Below are positions 46,708 to 56,540 of a stretch of DNA of 64,000 bases, piece by piece (positions within the stretch are counted from its first letter, which is position 1; every line of letters begins with the position of its first letter). Where the stretch lies: NCBI GenBank assembly GCA_963765705.1, contig CAVXXJ010000013.1, positions 186,001 to 250,000 on the forward strand, in the 5' to 3' direction. This stretch comes from Gaiellasilicea sp963765705 (GTDB lineage: Bacteria > Actinomycetota > Thermoleophilia > Gaiellales > Gaiellaceae). The position numbers were made by a program, and so were the translations under genes. Under the pieces are notes generated by a model. That model had not been told where the DNA came from. It saw nothing but the letters and a program-made list of their open reading frames with translations, and did no database searches.

Positions 46708-47762
46708 GTGCCTGATCGCGGCCGGCGGAACAGCCGGTCACGTGCTCCCGTCGCTCGCGGTCGCAGCAGCGCTTCGCGAGCGCGGCGTCACGGTGACGTT
46801 CGCCGGGTCGCCGGATCGCGTCGAGGCTAGGCTCGTCCCCGAGGCCGGCTACGAGCTCGACACGTTCGAGATCTCCGGCTTCCCGCGCCGGCCGTCGGTC
46901 GCGCTCGTCCGCTCGCTGCTCACGGCGGGCCGTGCGCCTCGCGCCTGCGCGGCGATCCTGAAGCGCCGCCGGCCGCACGTCGTCCTCGGCGGCGGCGGCT
47001 ACGTCGCCGGGCCGATGGTCTATGCCGCGTGGCGGCGGAAGGTGCCCGCCGCGCTGACGGAGGCGGATGCGCATCTCGGGCTGGCGAACCGGCTCGCGGC
47101 GCCGTTCGCGCGGCGCGTCTTCCTCGCCTACGAGATCTCCGGCCGCGACGGAGCCGAAGTACCGCGTCACCGGGCGGCCGGTCCCGGCCGAGCATCGCGG
47201 TGTCTCGCAGGACGAGGGCCGCCGCCGCTTCGGCCTGCCCGAGCACGGGCCCGTGCTCGCGTTCTTCGGCGCGCTCGCCGGCGCGCGCAGCCTGAACGAC
47301 TTCGCCGTCGAGACGTACGGCGACGCGGGGCCGGCCGTGCTGCACGTTCCGGGCGAGCGCGACTACGAGCGGCTCCGTGCGCAGGTGCACCGGGACGACT
47401 ACGTGCTCGTCGCCTCGACGAACGAGTTCGGCGCCGCGCTCGCGGCGCCCGATCTCGCCGTCTCCCGGGCGGGGGGCACGGTCTGGGAGCTCGCGGCCGC
47501 CGGCACGCCGTCGGTGCTCGTGCCGTATCCGCACGCGACGAGCGACCACCAGACGCTGAACGCCCGCCACTTCGAGCGCGGCGGCGGCGCGATCGTCGTC
47601 CCGGAGCCGGAGCTCGACCGCGTTCCCGGCGTCGTCGGCGAGCTCCTGGGCGATCCGGCGCGGCTCGCCTCGATGCGCGCGGCGATGCTGTCGATGGCGC
47701 GCCCGCACGCGGCCGACGAGATCGCGGAGGAGCTGATCGCGCTTGCGTCCGCTCGAGGGTAG
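46708..47762 (+). CDS. murG: Lipid II synthase (GlcNAc transferase MurG)
   Basis: Adds GlcNAc to lipid I. The start reads VLIAAGGTAGHVLPSLAVA after removing one extra C near 46712. VLGGGGYVAGPMVYAAW and LAVSRAGGTVWELAAAGTPSVLVPYPHATSDHQTLNA (in pieces) are the GT28 donor site. The usual HEQN segment reads TEADAHLGLANRLAAP here, a variant. A second break lies near 47155. About 350 residues. Its end overlaps the murC TTG start. Confidence 0.92.
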
Positions 47763-48922
47763 GCGCCTCTGGTTCGTCGGCATCGGCGGCGCCGGCCTCT
47801 CCGTCGTACGCCTTCCTCGCCCGTGCCTGGGGCGCCGAGGTCGGCGGCTGGGACCGCGTCGAGACGCCCTATCTGCGAGGCGCTGGAGGGGGTCGAGGTC
47901 GTGCTCGCGCCGGAGCCCGGTCGTGCCGGAGGGCTGGGAGGCGGTCGTCTCGAGCGCGTATCCGGCAGCGTCGCGGGACGAGCCGCGCCGACTTCCTCGC
48001 CGAGCTCGTCTCGCTGCGCCGTTCGATCGTCGTTGCGGGCGCGCACGGGAAGACGACGACGACCGGGATGATCGCCTTCGTCCTCGCCGAGCTCGGCCTC
48101 GACCCGGCCTGGCTCGTCGGCGGCGAGATCGCGCAGCTCGGCGGCAACGCCGGGCGCGGGGGAGGGCTGGCTCGTCGTCGAAGGCGACGAGTCCGACCGC
48201 ACGGTCGAGCGGCTGCGACCCGAGATCGCGGTCGTCACGAACGTCGAGCTCGACCACCACTCCACGTTCGCGTCGGCGCGCCGAGGTCGAGGAGCTCTTC
48301 GAGCGCTGGCTCGCCGAGGTGCCGCAGGTCGTCCGCGGCTGGGAGCTCGAGCCCGCGTCAGCTCGAGCTGCCCGTGCCCGGCAAGCACAACCGGCGGAAC
48401 GCCGCCGCCGCGCTCGCGGCGCTCGAGCTCGCGGGCGTCCCGCGCGCCGACGCCGAGCCCGTGCTCGCGCGCTTCCGCGGCGCCGGCCGGCGCTTCGAGG
48501 TCGATCGGCGAGCAGGGCGGCGTCACGGTCGTCGACGACTACGCGCACCATCCGAGCGAGATCGTCGCGACCGTCGCGGCGGCGCGGGAGCGGACCGACG
48601 GTCGCGTGCTCGTGCTCTTCCAGCCGCATCTCTACTCCCGGACGCGCCACCTCGCGCACGAGCTCGGCGCGGCGCTCTCGACCGCAGACGCCGCCTGCGT
48701 GACCGAGATCTACCGGGCGCGCGAGGAGCCGATCGACGGGCGTCGGCGGGAAGCTCGTCGTCGACGCGCTGCGACCGGGGCTGCGCGCCGGGCTGGGCGC
48801 CGCAGGTCGAGGACGGCGCTCGCATCGTCGCGTCGTGGGCGCGGCCGGGCGACCTCGTGCTCACGGTCGGCGCCGGCGACGTCGAGCGGGCCGGGCCGCT
48901 CGTGCTGGAGGCGCTCGCGTGA
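47743..48922 (+). CDS. murC: UDP-MurNAc--L-alanine ligase, heavily frame-broken
   Basis: WFVGIGGAGLS at the N-terminus, SIVVAGAHGKTTTTGMIAFV (ATP loop), WLVGGEIAQLGGNAG, NVELDHHSTFAS, PVPGKHNRRNAAAALAALE, VVDDYAHHPSEIVATVAAAR and FQPHLYSRTRHLA are clear MurC marks. At least eight frame breaks occur, the densest in the window, so residue-level sequence is unreliable. TTG 47743 with GGAG upstream is the likely start. The stop overlaps murB (GTGA). Confidence 0.9.
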
Positions 48923-49804
48923 AGATCGAGGAAGGGGTCGCGCTCGCCCGGCTGACGACGATCGGCACAGGCGGTCCGGCGCGCGCGTTCGCCAGGCCGG
49001 CGTCGCTCGCGGAGCTCGAGCAGGCGCTCGCCTGGGCGGCCGAGCGCGACCTGCCCGTCGCGACCGTCGGCCTCGGCTCGAACCTGCTCGCGGCGGACGA
49101 GGGCGTCGAGGCGCTCGTGCTCAGGCTCGCGGGCGAGCTCGCGGCCGTGCGAGTCGACGGCGAGACGCTCGCCGCCGGCGGCGGCGCGACGAACGCCGTC
49201 TGCCTGCACCAGGCCCGCGCGGCCGGGCTCGGCGGCTTCGAGTTCGCGTGCGCGATCCCGGGGACGGCCGGCGGCGGCGTCTGGATGAACGCGGGCGCCT
49301 ACGGCAGCGACTGGTCGGAGATCCTCGTCCGCGCGCGCGTCGTCACGGCCGGCGGCGCCGGCTGGCTGACGCCGGCCGAGCTCGGGCTCTCGTACCGCCA
49401 CTCCGAGCTCCGGCACGGCCAGGTCGTCGCCGAGGTCGAATACCGGCTCGTGCCCCGCCCGCCGGACGAGATCAAGGCGACGGTCGCCGAGCTGATCGCG
49501 CAGCGGAAGGCGACGCAGCCGACGAACAAGCGCACGTTCGGCAGCGTCTTCAAGAACCCCGACCACGAGCTCGGCGCGGGGCGGATGCTCGAGGCGTGCG
49601 GCCTCAAGGGCCACGCGATCGGCGGCGCGGTGATCTCGCCCAAGCACGCGAACTTCATCGAGAACGCGGGCGGCGCGACGACCGCCGACGCGCTGGCGCT
49701 GATGGCCGAGGCGCGCCGCCGCGCCCGCGAGCAGTTCGGCGTCGAGCTCGAGCACGAGGTCGAGCTGCTCGGCGAGATCGAGCCTGCCGTGGCCGGCGAC
49801 GTAG
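48919..49804 (+). CDS. murB: UDP-N-acetylenolpyruvoylglucosamine reductase
   Basis: FAD-dependent reduction to UDP-MurNAc. LTTIGTGGPARAFARPAS, VATVGLGSNLLAADEGVEAL, FACAIPGTAGGGVWMNAGAYG, LSYRHSELR, KRTFGSVFKNPDHELGAGRML and ISPKHANFIENAGGATTADA are diagnostic (type II, no extra loop). One extra C near 49784 (GAGCTG read as GAGCCTG) hides the stop; TAG at 49802 restores a normal end after VELLGEI. About 294 residues. GTG overlaps murC. Confidence 0.93.
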
Positions 49805-49835
49805 GAAGCGCAGCCGCGGCGGCGAAACCCGCCTC

Positions 49836-50705
49836 GTGGCCGGAGGGAGCAAATCACGGGCTCGCTCGCGCCCGCGTGCGCGCGCGGCAACCGCCGCCGT
49901 CCTCGTCTTCCGCGCGCCGCGTGCGGAGGTCGCCTCGAGCTGACCCGGCTTGCTCCCTCCGGCCGGTCTCTCCTCACCGGACTGCTGATCCTGCTGACCG
50001 CGGTCGGCTCTACGCCGCCGCTCGGGCGACCTCCGCGTTCGCCGTCGAGCGAGATCGCCGTCGAGGGCGCGCCGCCCGAGGTCGCCGCCGCAGGTGAGGA
50101 AGGCGCTCGCTCCGGCGGTAGGGCGAGAGCCTGCTCGGACTCGACCTCGCGGAGCTCGCCCGGCGCGCCGAGCGCGTGCCGATGGTCGCCGGCGCGTCGT
50201 TCGACCGCGGCTTCCCGCACACGCTGCGCATCGCCGTCGTCCCCGAGGTGCCGGTCGCGGTGCTTCGCCAGGGGTCGTCGTCGTGGCTCGTCGCCGCGGG
50301 CGGTCGCGTCGTCGCCGAGCTCGGCCCGCGGCACGCGGCCGGGCCTGCCGCGCGATCTGGCTGAAGCGCGATGTCCAGATCGTGCTCGGCGAGCGCGATC
50401 GGCGGGCTCCAGCTGCGGGCGGTCGCCGCGGTCGCGCCGCTGCGTTCGCGGCCGTTGCCCGTCGCCGTCGCCTCGGTCGTCGCAACGCGCGAAGAAGCTG
50501 ACGCTCGTGCTCCGGACCGGGCTCGAGCTCCGGCTCGGCGACAGCTCCGACCTGCCCGTCAAGCTCGAGGTCGCGCGGCACGTCCTGCCCAGGCTCGCCG
50601 GCGCGGGCGGGCTACCTCGACGTCAGCGTTCCGGAGCGCCCGGTCGCCAGTGAAAGCCTCGACTCTCAGGTTGAGGTTGAGACTACGACCTCGACCATGC
50701 CTTGA
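49836..50705 (+). CDS. ftsQ: Cell division protein FtsQ, frame-broken
   Basis: Bitopic divisome protein. A basic, low-complexity N-terminus precedes the membrane helix (SLLTGLLILLTAVGLYAAAR), then the POTRA domain (IAVEGAPPEVAAQVRKAL, LLGLDLAELARRAERVPMVA, RGFPHTLRIAVVPEVPVAVL) and the FtsQ beta domain (LRTGLELRLGDSSDLPVKLEV, YLDVSVPERPVAS). At least five frame breaks. The region coding the N-terminus is covered by a perfect 15-bp inverted repeat, so the start (GTG 49836 taken) is uncertain. About 285 residues. Confidence 0.82.
49838..49964. repeat. Long inverted repeat over the ftsQ start
   Basis: GGCCGGAGGGAGCAA (49838-49852) and TTGCTCCCTCCGGCC (49950-49964) are perfect complements separated by 97 nt. 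Partial complementarity continues inward (CTCG and GCGCGCGG blocks). It spans the 5' end of ftsQ and encodes its low-complexity N-terminal tail. Confidence 0.7.
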
Positions 50706-50713
50706 GCTTCGCA

Positions 50714-50743
50714 TTGACAGCGGCCGACAAGGAAACGTACCCT
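50714..50743 (+). promoter_or_regulatory. ftsZ promoter (-35 TTGACA, -10 TACCCT)
   Basis: TTGACA (50714-50719), an 18-nt spacer and TACCCT (50738-50743) form the most classical promoter in the window, placed after ftsQ. It would give ftsZ its own leader of about 70 nt. Confidence 0.6.
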
Positions 50744-50820
50744 GCACGCGGAAAGGAACGTCGTCACCCCGATGCTCTACTCGAGCTTCAGGTCGAGAGA
50801 CGTCGAGGCGTGACCATCCC

Positions 50821-51890
50821 ATGAGAGACTCCACAGGCAACTACCTCGCGGTGATCAAGGTCGTCGGCGTCGGCGGCGGCGGCACGAACGCGGTCAACCG
50901 CATGGTCGACGCGGGCCTCGGCGGCGTCGAGTTCATCGCGGTGAACACCGACGCGCAGGCGCTGCTGATGGCCGACGCGGACGTGAAGATCCACATCGGC
51001 TCGAAGGAGACGCGCGGGCTCGGCGCCGGCGCGGACCCGGCCGTCGGCCAGGCCGCCGCGCAGGAGAGCCGCGACGAGCTGAAGGAGGCGCTCAAGGGCG
51101 CCGACATGATCTTCGTCACCGCCGGCGAGGGCGGCGGCACCGGCACCGGCGGCGCGCCGATCGTCGCCGAGCTCGGCCGCGAGCTCGACGCGCTCACCGT
51201 CGGCGTCGTCACGAAGCCGTTCGCGTTCGAGGGCCGGCGCCGCGCCGAGCAGGCCGAGGTCGGGATCCAGAACCTGCGCGATCGCGTCGACACGCTGATC
51301 GTGATCGAGAACGACCGCCTGCTGCAGGTCGTCGAGAAGAAGACGCCCGTCACCGAGGCGTTCCGGATCGCCGACGACATCCTCCGCCAGGGCGTCCAGG
51401 GGATCACCGACCTGATCACCGTGCCCGGCATCGTCAACCTCGACTTCGCCGACGTGCGCACGATCATGCGCGACGCCGGCTCGGCGCTGATGGGCATCGG
51501 CAGTCGCCTCGGGCGAGAACCGCGCCGCCGAGGCCGCGCGCACCGCCGTCTCGTCGCCGCTGCTCGAGCAGTCGGTCGACGGTGCGACGGGCATCCTGCT
51601 GAACGTCACCGGCGGCACCGCGCTCGGCCTCTTCGAGGTCAACGAGGCGGCCGAGGTCGTCACCGGCGCGGCCGACGCGAACGCGAACGTGATCTTCGGC
51701 GCCGTGATCGACGACTCGCTCGGCGACGAGGTCCGCGTGACCGTGATCGCGACCGGCTTCGGCGCGCCAGCGCCGCCGCCGCCGGATCGAGGCGCCCGCC
51801 GAGGCCGTCGCCGGAGCGGGCGCCCAGGAGCAGCGGAGCGAGTTCTCCGACGCCGAGCTCGAGATCCCGTCCTTCCTCCGCGAGGACTGA
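50821..51890 (+). CDS. ftsZ: Cell division GTPase FtsZ
   Basis: Forms the Z ring. IKVVGVGGGGTNAVNRMV, AVNTDAQALL, the tubulin signature GEGGGTGTGGAPIVAEL, TKPFAFEGRRRAEQAE and the T7 loop VNLDFADVRTIM are intact. Two extra bases (near 51503 and 51782) break the frame before SGENRAAEAARTAV and in the Pro-rich linker. The C-terminal tail ends LEIPSFLRED, matching the conserved peptide that binds FtsZ partners. About 355 residues. Last dcw gene, followed by a strong terminator. Confidence 0.95.
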
Positions 51891-51972
51891 TGTTGTCGAC
51901 GTTTCGCGCGTGCGGTACTCGAGCGCACATGCCCTCTTGGCCGACTGCCCGGTCGGCTTAGGAGACCCGGTC

Positions 51973-51998
51973 CGAGGCCCCGGCTTGCCGGGGCCTCG
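51973..51998 (+). terminator. Rho-independent terminator after ftsZ
   Basis: A 12-bp perfect stem CGAGGCCCCGGC / GCCGGGGCCTCG with a TT apex (loop likely opens to 4 nt), followed by TGCTTTCTC. It separates the dcw cluster from gcvT. Confidence 0.8.
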
Positions 51999-52015
51999 TG
52001 CTTTCTCGCAGTCGT

Positions 52016-52021
52016 TAGAGT
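52016..52021 (+). promoter_or_regulatory. Leaderless -10 box (TAGAGT) for gcvT
   Basis: TAGAGT lies 7 nt before GTG 52029 and just after the ftsZ terminator. With so little space no 5' riboswitch can precede gcvT. Confidence 0.5.
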
Positions 52022-52028
52022 CAGCGCC

Positions 52029-53081
52029 GTGCAGACGCTGCTGCAGCACGCCGCTCCACGGTCGGCACGTCGCCGCCGGTGCGCGGATGGTGCCGTTCGC
52101 GGGCTGGGAGATGCCCGTCCAGTACGAGGGCGTGATCCCGGAGCACCGCGCGGTGCGCACCGACTGCGGCGTCTTCGACGTCTCGCACATGGGCCAGTTC
52201 CACGTCGAGGGCCCGAACGCCGGCGAGCTGCTGCAGTCGCTGCTCTCGAACGACCTCGACAAGATCGGCGACGGCGAGGCGCAGTACACGCTGCTCACGA
52301 ACGAGCGCGGCGGGATCGTCGACGACCTGATCGCCTACCGGATCGACCCGCACCACTACCTCGTCGTCGTCAACGCGGGCAACCGCGACGCGGCGTACGC
52401 GTGGATGAAGGAGCGCGAGATCCGCGGCTCCGAGGTGCGCGACGCCTCCGACGAGTACGGCCTGCTCGCGGTCCAGGGCCCGAGGTCGATCGAGCGGCTC
52501 GGCCTGCCCGAGGCGAAGCCGTTCACGCACGCGATGGGCGAGATCGACGGCGTCGAGGTGATGGTCAACCGCACCGGCTACACGGGCGAGCAGGGCGTCG
52601 AGCTGATGTGCCCGGCCGAGGACGCGGTCGCGCTCTGGGACGCCGTCGTCGCCCGCGGCGCCGTCCCCTGCGGCCTCGGCGCGCGCGACACGCTGCGCCT
52701 GGAGGTCTGCTACCCGCTGCACGGCAACGACATCACCGAGGACACGGACGCGATCTCGGCCGGGCTCGGCTGGACGTGCGCGCTCGACAAGGAGTTCAGC
52801 GGCGTCGAGCGGCTGCGCCAGATCAAGGAGGCGGGGCCGGAGCGGAAGCTCGTCGCCTTCGTGATGGAGGAGAAGGCGATCCCGCGCCAGGGCATGGCGA
52901 TCACGCAGGCGGTGGCGAGGTGACGTCCGGCACCCACTCGCCGATGCTCGACAAGGGCATCGGCATGGGCTACGTCCCGGCCGACGCGGCCGGCCCCGGC
53001 AACGAGCTCACGATCGACGTCCGCGGCAACGAGCGCCGCGCCACCGTCGTCCCGAAACCGATCTACAAGCGAGAGGAGTAA
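52029..53081 (+). CDS. gcvT: Glycine cleavage system T protein (aminomethyltransferase)
   Basis: Transfers the methylene group of glycine to tetrahydrofolate. ARMVPFAGWEMPVQYEG, VRTDCGVFDVSHMGQFHVEG, YLVVVNAGNRDAAYAWMKE, NRTGYTGEQGVELMCPAED, CGLGARDTLRLEVCYPLHGNDI (in pieces) and the C-terminal HSPMLDKGIGMGYVP fit the family. One extra base near 52047 and one missing base near 52911 (GGG reduced to GG) break the frame. About 350 residues, normal. Separated from gcvH by the repeat element. Confidence 0.94.
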   Translation: MQTLLQHAAPRSARRRRCADGAVRGLGDARPVRGRDPGAPRGAHRLRRLRRLAHGPVPRRGPERRRAAAVAALERPRQDRRRRGAVHAAHERARRDRRRPDRLPDRPAPLPRRRQRGQPRRGVRVDEGARDPRLRGARRLRRVRPARGPGPEVDRAARPARGEAVHARDGRDRRRRGDGQPHRLHGRAGRRADVPGRGRGRALGRRRRPRRRPLRPRRARHAAPGGLLPAARQRHHRGHGRDLGRARLDVRARQGVQRRRAAAPDQGGGAGAEARRLRDGGEGDPAPGHGDHAGGGEVTSGTHSPMLDKGIGMGYVPADAAGPGNELTIDVRGNERRATVVPKPIYKREE

Positions 53082-53086
53082 TGAGC

Positions 53087-53237
53087 CCTCCTGGCAAGAT
53101 ACGGCGGCGCCCGACGCGCGAGAACACTGCGCCATGCGTCGTCCTCAGTCGCGTCGATAGCAACCGCTATCGACGCTCCCTGCGTCCTAGCCTGGCTGGT
53201 TCTCGCACGCCGGGCATCCACCTATCTCACCAGGAGG
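53087..53237. repeat. Palindromic repeat element, copy B (gcvT/gcvH)
   Basis: Outer arms CCTCCTGG (53087-53094) and CCAGGAGG (53230-53237), extended by AGATA/TATCT after two mismatches. Inner arms are GCCCGACGCGCGAGAAC (53109-53125) and GTTCTCGCACGCCGGGC (53199-53215). The core hairpin is TCGATAGC-AACC-GCTATCGA. The core 53134-53193 matches copy A (34035-34095) at nearly every position, with a C-G pair replaced by T-A. The 3' outer arm contains the AGGAGG ribosome site of gcvH. Confidence 0.78.
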
Positions 53238-53246
53238 ATCATTGAG

Positions 53247-53647
53247 TTGGCCGCAGCCGAGGACTATCCCGAGGGGCTGAAGTACCACCGCGAGCACGAC
53301 TGGGCGCGGATCGAGGGCGACGAGGCGACGCTCGGGGTCACGTGGTTCGCGCAGGACGCGCTCGGCGAGCTCGTCCACTTCGAGGCGCCGTCCGAGGGCG
53401 GCTCGACGGCGAAGGACGCCTCGTACGGCGAGGTCGAGTCGGTCAAGGCCGTCTCGGACGTGATCGCGCCGCTCTCGGGCGAGATCCTCGAGGTGAACCA
53501 GAAGGTCGTCGACGCGCCCGAGACGGTGAACGAGGATCCCTACGGCGAAGGCTGGCTCGTCCGGATCCGCCTCTCCGACCCGTGCGAGGTCGACAGCCTG
53601 CTCGACGCGGACGCGTACAAGCAGTTCCTCGCCGAGCATGAGCGTAG
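53247..53647 (+). CDS. gcvH: Glycine cleavage system H protein
   Basis: Lipoyl carrier of the glycine cleavage complex. YHREHDWARIEGDEATLGVT opens the domain, GEVESVKAVSDVIAPLSGEI holds the lipoyl-accepting Lys, and NEDPYGEGWLVRIRLSDP ends the core. TTG 53247 follows AGGAGG by 9 nt. The frame has no stop at the expected place after YKQFLAEHE. A single missing base would bring TGA 53639 or TAG 53645 into frame, so the end is approximate. About 132 residues. Confidence 0.9.
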
Positions 53648-53673
53648 GCTCGACGGAGCTCATCAGAGCGGAG

Positions 53674-53692
53674 GGGCCGGCTTTGCCGGCCC
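53674..53692 (+). repeat. Hairpin between gcvH and gcvPA
   Basis: GGGCCGGC-TTT-GCCGGCCC, an 8-bp perfect stem with a 3-nt loop and no T-tract, just before the GGAGC of gcvPA. Possibly an mRNA stabiliser or attenuator within the gcv transcript. Confidence 0.5.
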
Positions 53693-53703
53693 TGGAGCGG
53701 AAC

Positions 53704-55037
53704 GTGAGCCAGCTCTCGCTCACCGACTCCGATCGCGAGGAGATGCTCGCGGCGATCGGCGTCTCCTCGGTCGAGGAGCTCTTCCGCGACATTCCGGCCG
53801 GCGTCCGCTTCCAGGGCGAGCTCGACCTCGAGCCGGCGCTCTCCGAGCCGGAGCTCGTGCGCCACCTGGAGGAGCTCGCGGCGAAGAACGTCGACACGAC
53901 GAAGGAGCTCTCCTTCCTCGGCGCCGGCATCTACGACCACTACGTGCCCGCCGTCGTCGACGCCGTGCTCCAGCGCGGCGAGTTCCTGACCGCGTACACG
54001 CCGTACCAGCCGGAGATGAGCCAGGGCGTGCTGCAGGCGATCTTCGAGTACCAGACCGCGATCTGCGAGCTGACCGGGATGGACGTCTCGAACGCGTCCG
54101 GCTACGACGGCACGACCGTCGCCGCCGACGCCTGCTTCGTCGCGAAGCACGCCACGGGCCGGTCGAAGGTCGTGCTCGCCGAGACGCTCAACCCGCAGGT
54201 GCGCCAGGTCGTGAAGACCTACGCGCCCGGCTTCGGGCTCGAGGTCGTCGAGGTGCCGCACGCCGGCGGCGCGATCGACCCGGCGGCGATGCGCGGACGC
54301 GGCGGAAGACGCCGCGTGCGTGATCTTCCAGCAGCCGAACGTCTTCGGGATCCTCGAGAACGCACCGGCGCTCGCCGCCGCCGCGAAGGACGCGGGCGCG
54401 ATGGCGGTCGCCCACGTCGATCCGGTCTCGCTCGGCGTGCTCGAGGCGCCCGGGAACTACGGCGCCGACATGGCGATCGGCGAGGGGCAGGGCGCCGGCA
54501 ACTACCAGTCCTACGCCGGGCCGCACTACGGCTTCCTCGCCTCGAAGGCCGAGTACACGCGCCGCCTGCCGGGCCGGATCATCGGCGAGACGACCGACCT
54601 GAACGGCGAGCGCGGCTACGTGCTGACGCTGCAGACGCGCGAGCAGCACATCCGCCGCGAGAAGGCGACGTCGAACATCACGACGAACCAGACGCTGCTC
54701 GCGCTCGCGGGGCTCGTCCATCTCTCCTGGCTCGGCCCGCAAGGGCTGCGCGAGGTCGGCGAGACGTGCATGGGCCTCGCCGCCTACGCGAAGGAGCAGC
54801 TCGGGCTGCCGCTCGGCCTTCCCGGACCAGCCGACCTTCAAGGAGTTCGCCGTCCGGCTCGGCCGCCCCGCCCGCGACGTGATCCGCGACGCGCGCGAGC
54901 ACGGCGTCCATCCCGGCTACGCGATCGGCCGCGACTACGAGGGCATGGACGACGTCCTCCTGATCGCGGTCACCGAGAAGCGCAGCCCCGCCGACATCGA
55001 CCGGCTCGCCCAGGTGCTGGCGGAGGTGCGGGCCTGA
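53704..55037 (+). CDS. gcvPA: Glycine dehydrogenase (decarboxylating) subunit 1
   Basis: N-terminal half of the PLP-dependent P protein, as in the split form. LTDSDREEMLAAIGVSSVEE, TTKELSFLGAGIYDHYVPAV, TAYTPYQPEMSQGVLQAIFE, FQQPNVFGILEN, EGQGAGNYQSYAGPHYGFLA and ATSNITTNQTLLALAGLVH are diagnostic. Two extra bases (near 54297 and 54826) break the frame. About 444 residues. GTG 53704 is chosen because the family starts just before LTDSDREEM and a GGAG precedes it; ATG 53638 is also in frame. Overlaps gcvPB (TGATG). Confidence 0.93.
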
Positions 55038-56540
55038 TGGAGCTGATCTACGAGAAGTCGAAGCCGGGCCGGCGCGCGTCGACGCTGCCCGCGCTACGAC
55101 CTGCCGGCGGCCGAGGTGCCCGAGGAGCTGCGCCGCGCCGAGCCGCCGCGCCTGCCCGAGCTCGCCGAGCCGGAGGTCGTCCGCCACTTCACCGCGCTCT
55201 CGACCCGCAACTTCGGGATCGACACCGGCTTCTACCCGCTCGGCAGCTGCACGATGAAGCACAACCCGCGCGTCAACGAGCGCGTCGCGATGCTGCCGGG
55301 CTTCAAGGATCTCCACCCGCACCAGGAGGAGGACGGCGCGCAGGGTGCGCTCGAGCTGATGTGGCGCCTGCAGGAGATCCTGCAGGAGGTCGCCGGCCTC
55401 GACGCGTGCTCGCTCCAGCCGGCCGCCGGCTCGCAGGGCGAGCTGACCGGGCCTGATGCTGATGCGCGCCTACTTCGAGGACATCGGCGAGGGCGACCAG
55501 CGCGACACGATCATCACCGCCGACACCGCGCACGGGACGAACCCGGCGAGCGTGACGATGGCGGGCTACAAGCTGGAGAAGGTCGGCACCGACGCGCGCG
55601 GCAACCTCGACCTCGACGACCTGCGCGTCGAAGGTGAACGAGCGGACCGCCGGGCCTGATGCTGACGAACCCGTCGACGCTCGGGCTCTTCGACGAGCAC
55701 ATCGAGGACGTCGCGAAGATCTTCCACGACGCCGGCTCGCTGCTCTACTACGACGGCGCGAACCTGAACGCCGTCTGCGGGATCTCGCGGCCCGGCGACA
55801 TGGGCTTCGACATCGTCCACATCAACCTGCACAAGACGTTCTCGCAGCCGCACGGCGGCGGCGGCCCCGGCGGCGGCCCGATCGTCGTCCGCGCGAAGCT
55901 CGAGCCGTTCCTGCCCGTGCCGGCGGTCGTCAAGGACGGCGACGCGTTCCGGCTCGACCACGACCGGCCGAAGTCGATCGGCAAGGTGCGGGGCTTCACC
56001 GGGCCGTTCGGCGTCTTCGTCCGCTCGTACGCCTACATCCGCTCGTACGGGCCGGCGCTGCGCGAGATGTCCGAGGTCGCGGTGCTGAACGCCAACTACC
56101 TGCTCGCGAGGCTCCGCGACGCGTACGACCTGCCCTACGACCGCCTCTGCATGCACGAGTTCGTGCTCAGCGCGCGCACGCTCAAGCGCGAGCACGGGGT
56201 GACGGCGCTCGACGTCGCGAAGCGGCTGATGGACTACGACTTCCACCCGCCGACGATCTACTTCCCGCTCGTCGTCCCCGAGGCGCTGATGATCGAGCCG
56301 ACCGAGACCGAGCCGAAGGAGCGGCTCGACGCCTTCGTCGACGCGATGCTCGCGATCGCCCGCGAGGCAGCGGACGACCCCGCGCTCCTGCACGACGCGC
56401 CGCGCTCGCGGCCGGTGCGGCGTCTCGACGAGGTGAAGGCCGCGAAGCGCGCGGTCGTCAAGTACGGCTTCGGCGAGCATCCGGATCTCGCCGGCGAGGT
56501 GGGGGAGGCCCGTCAGCTCGAGGCGCCGGCAGGCGCATGA
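55037..56540 (+). CDS. gcvPB: Glycine dehydrogenase (decarboxylating) subunit 2
   Basis: C-terminal half of the P protein. FTALSTRNFGIDTGFYPLGS, CTMKHNPRVNERVA, ACSLQPAAGSQGEL, TADTAHGTNPASVTMAGYK, YYDGANLNAVCGISRPGDMG and the PLP Lys in VHINLHKTFSQPHGGGGPGG are present. Four extra bases (near 55091, 55448, 55631 and 55656; two are GGC read as GGGC) break the frame. About 500 residues. The end overlaps a small downstream gene by ATGA. Confidence 0.94.

Noticed and set aside
46291..46830. Separate small protein joining the ftsW end to the murG start
   Set aside because: It is a phase-shifted read of the damaged ftsW/murG junction; removing one G from GGGC and one C restores the normal ends of both genes.
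51999..52028. Glycine riboswitch before gcvT
   Set aside because: Only about 30 nt lie between the ftsZ terminator and the gcvT start, with a -10 box in between; there is no room for a riboswitch.
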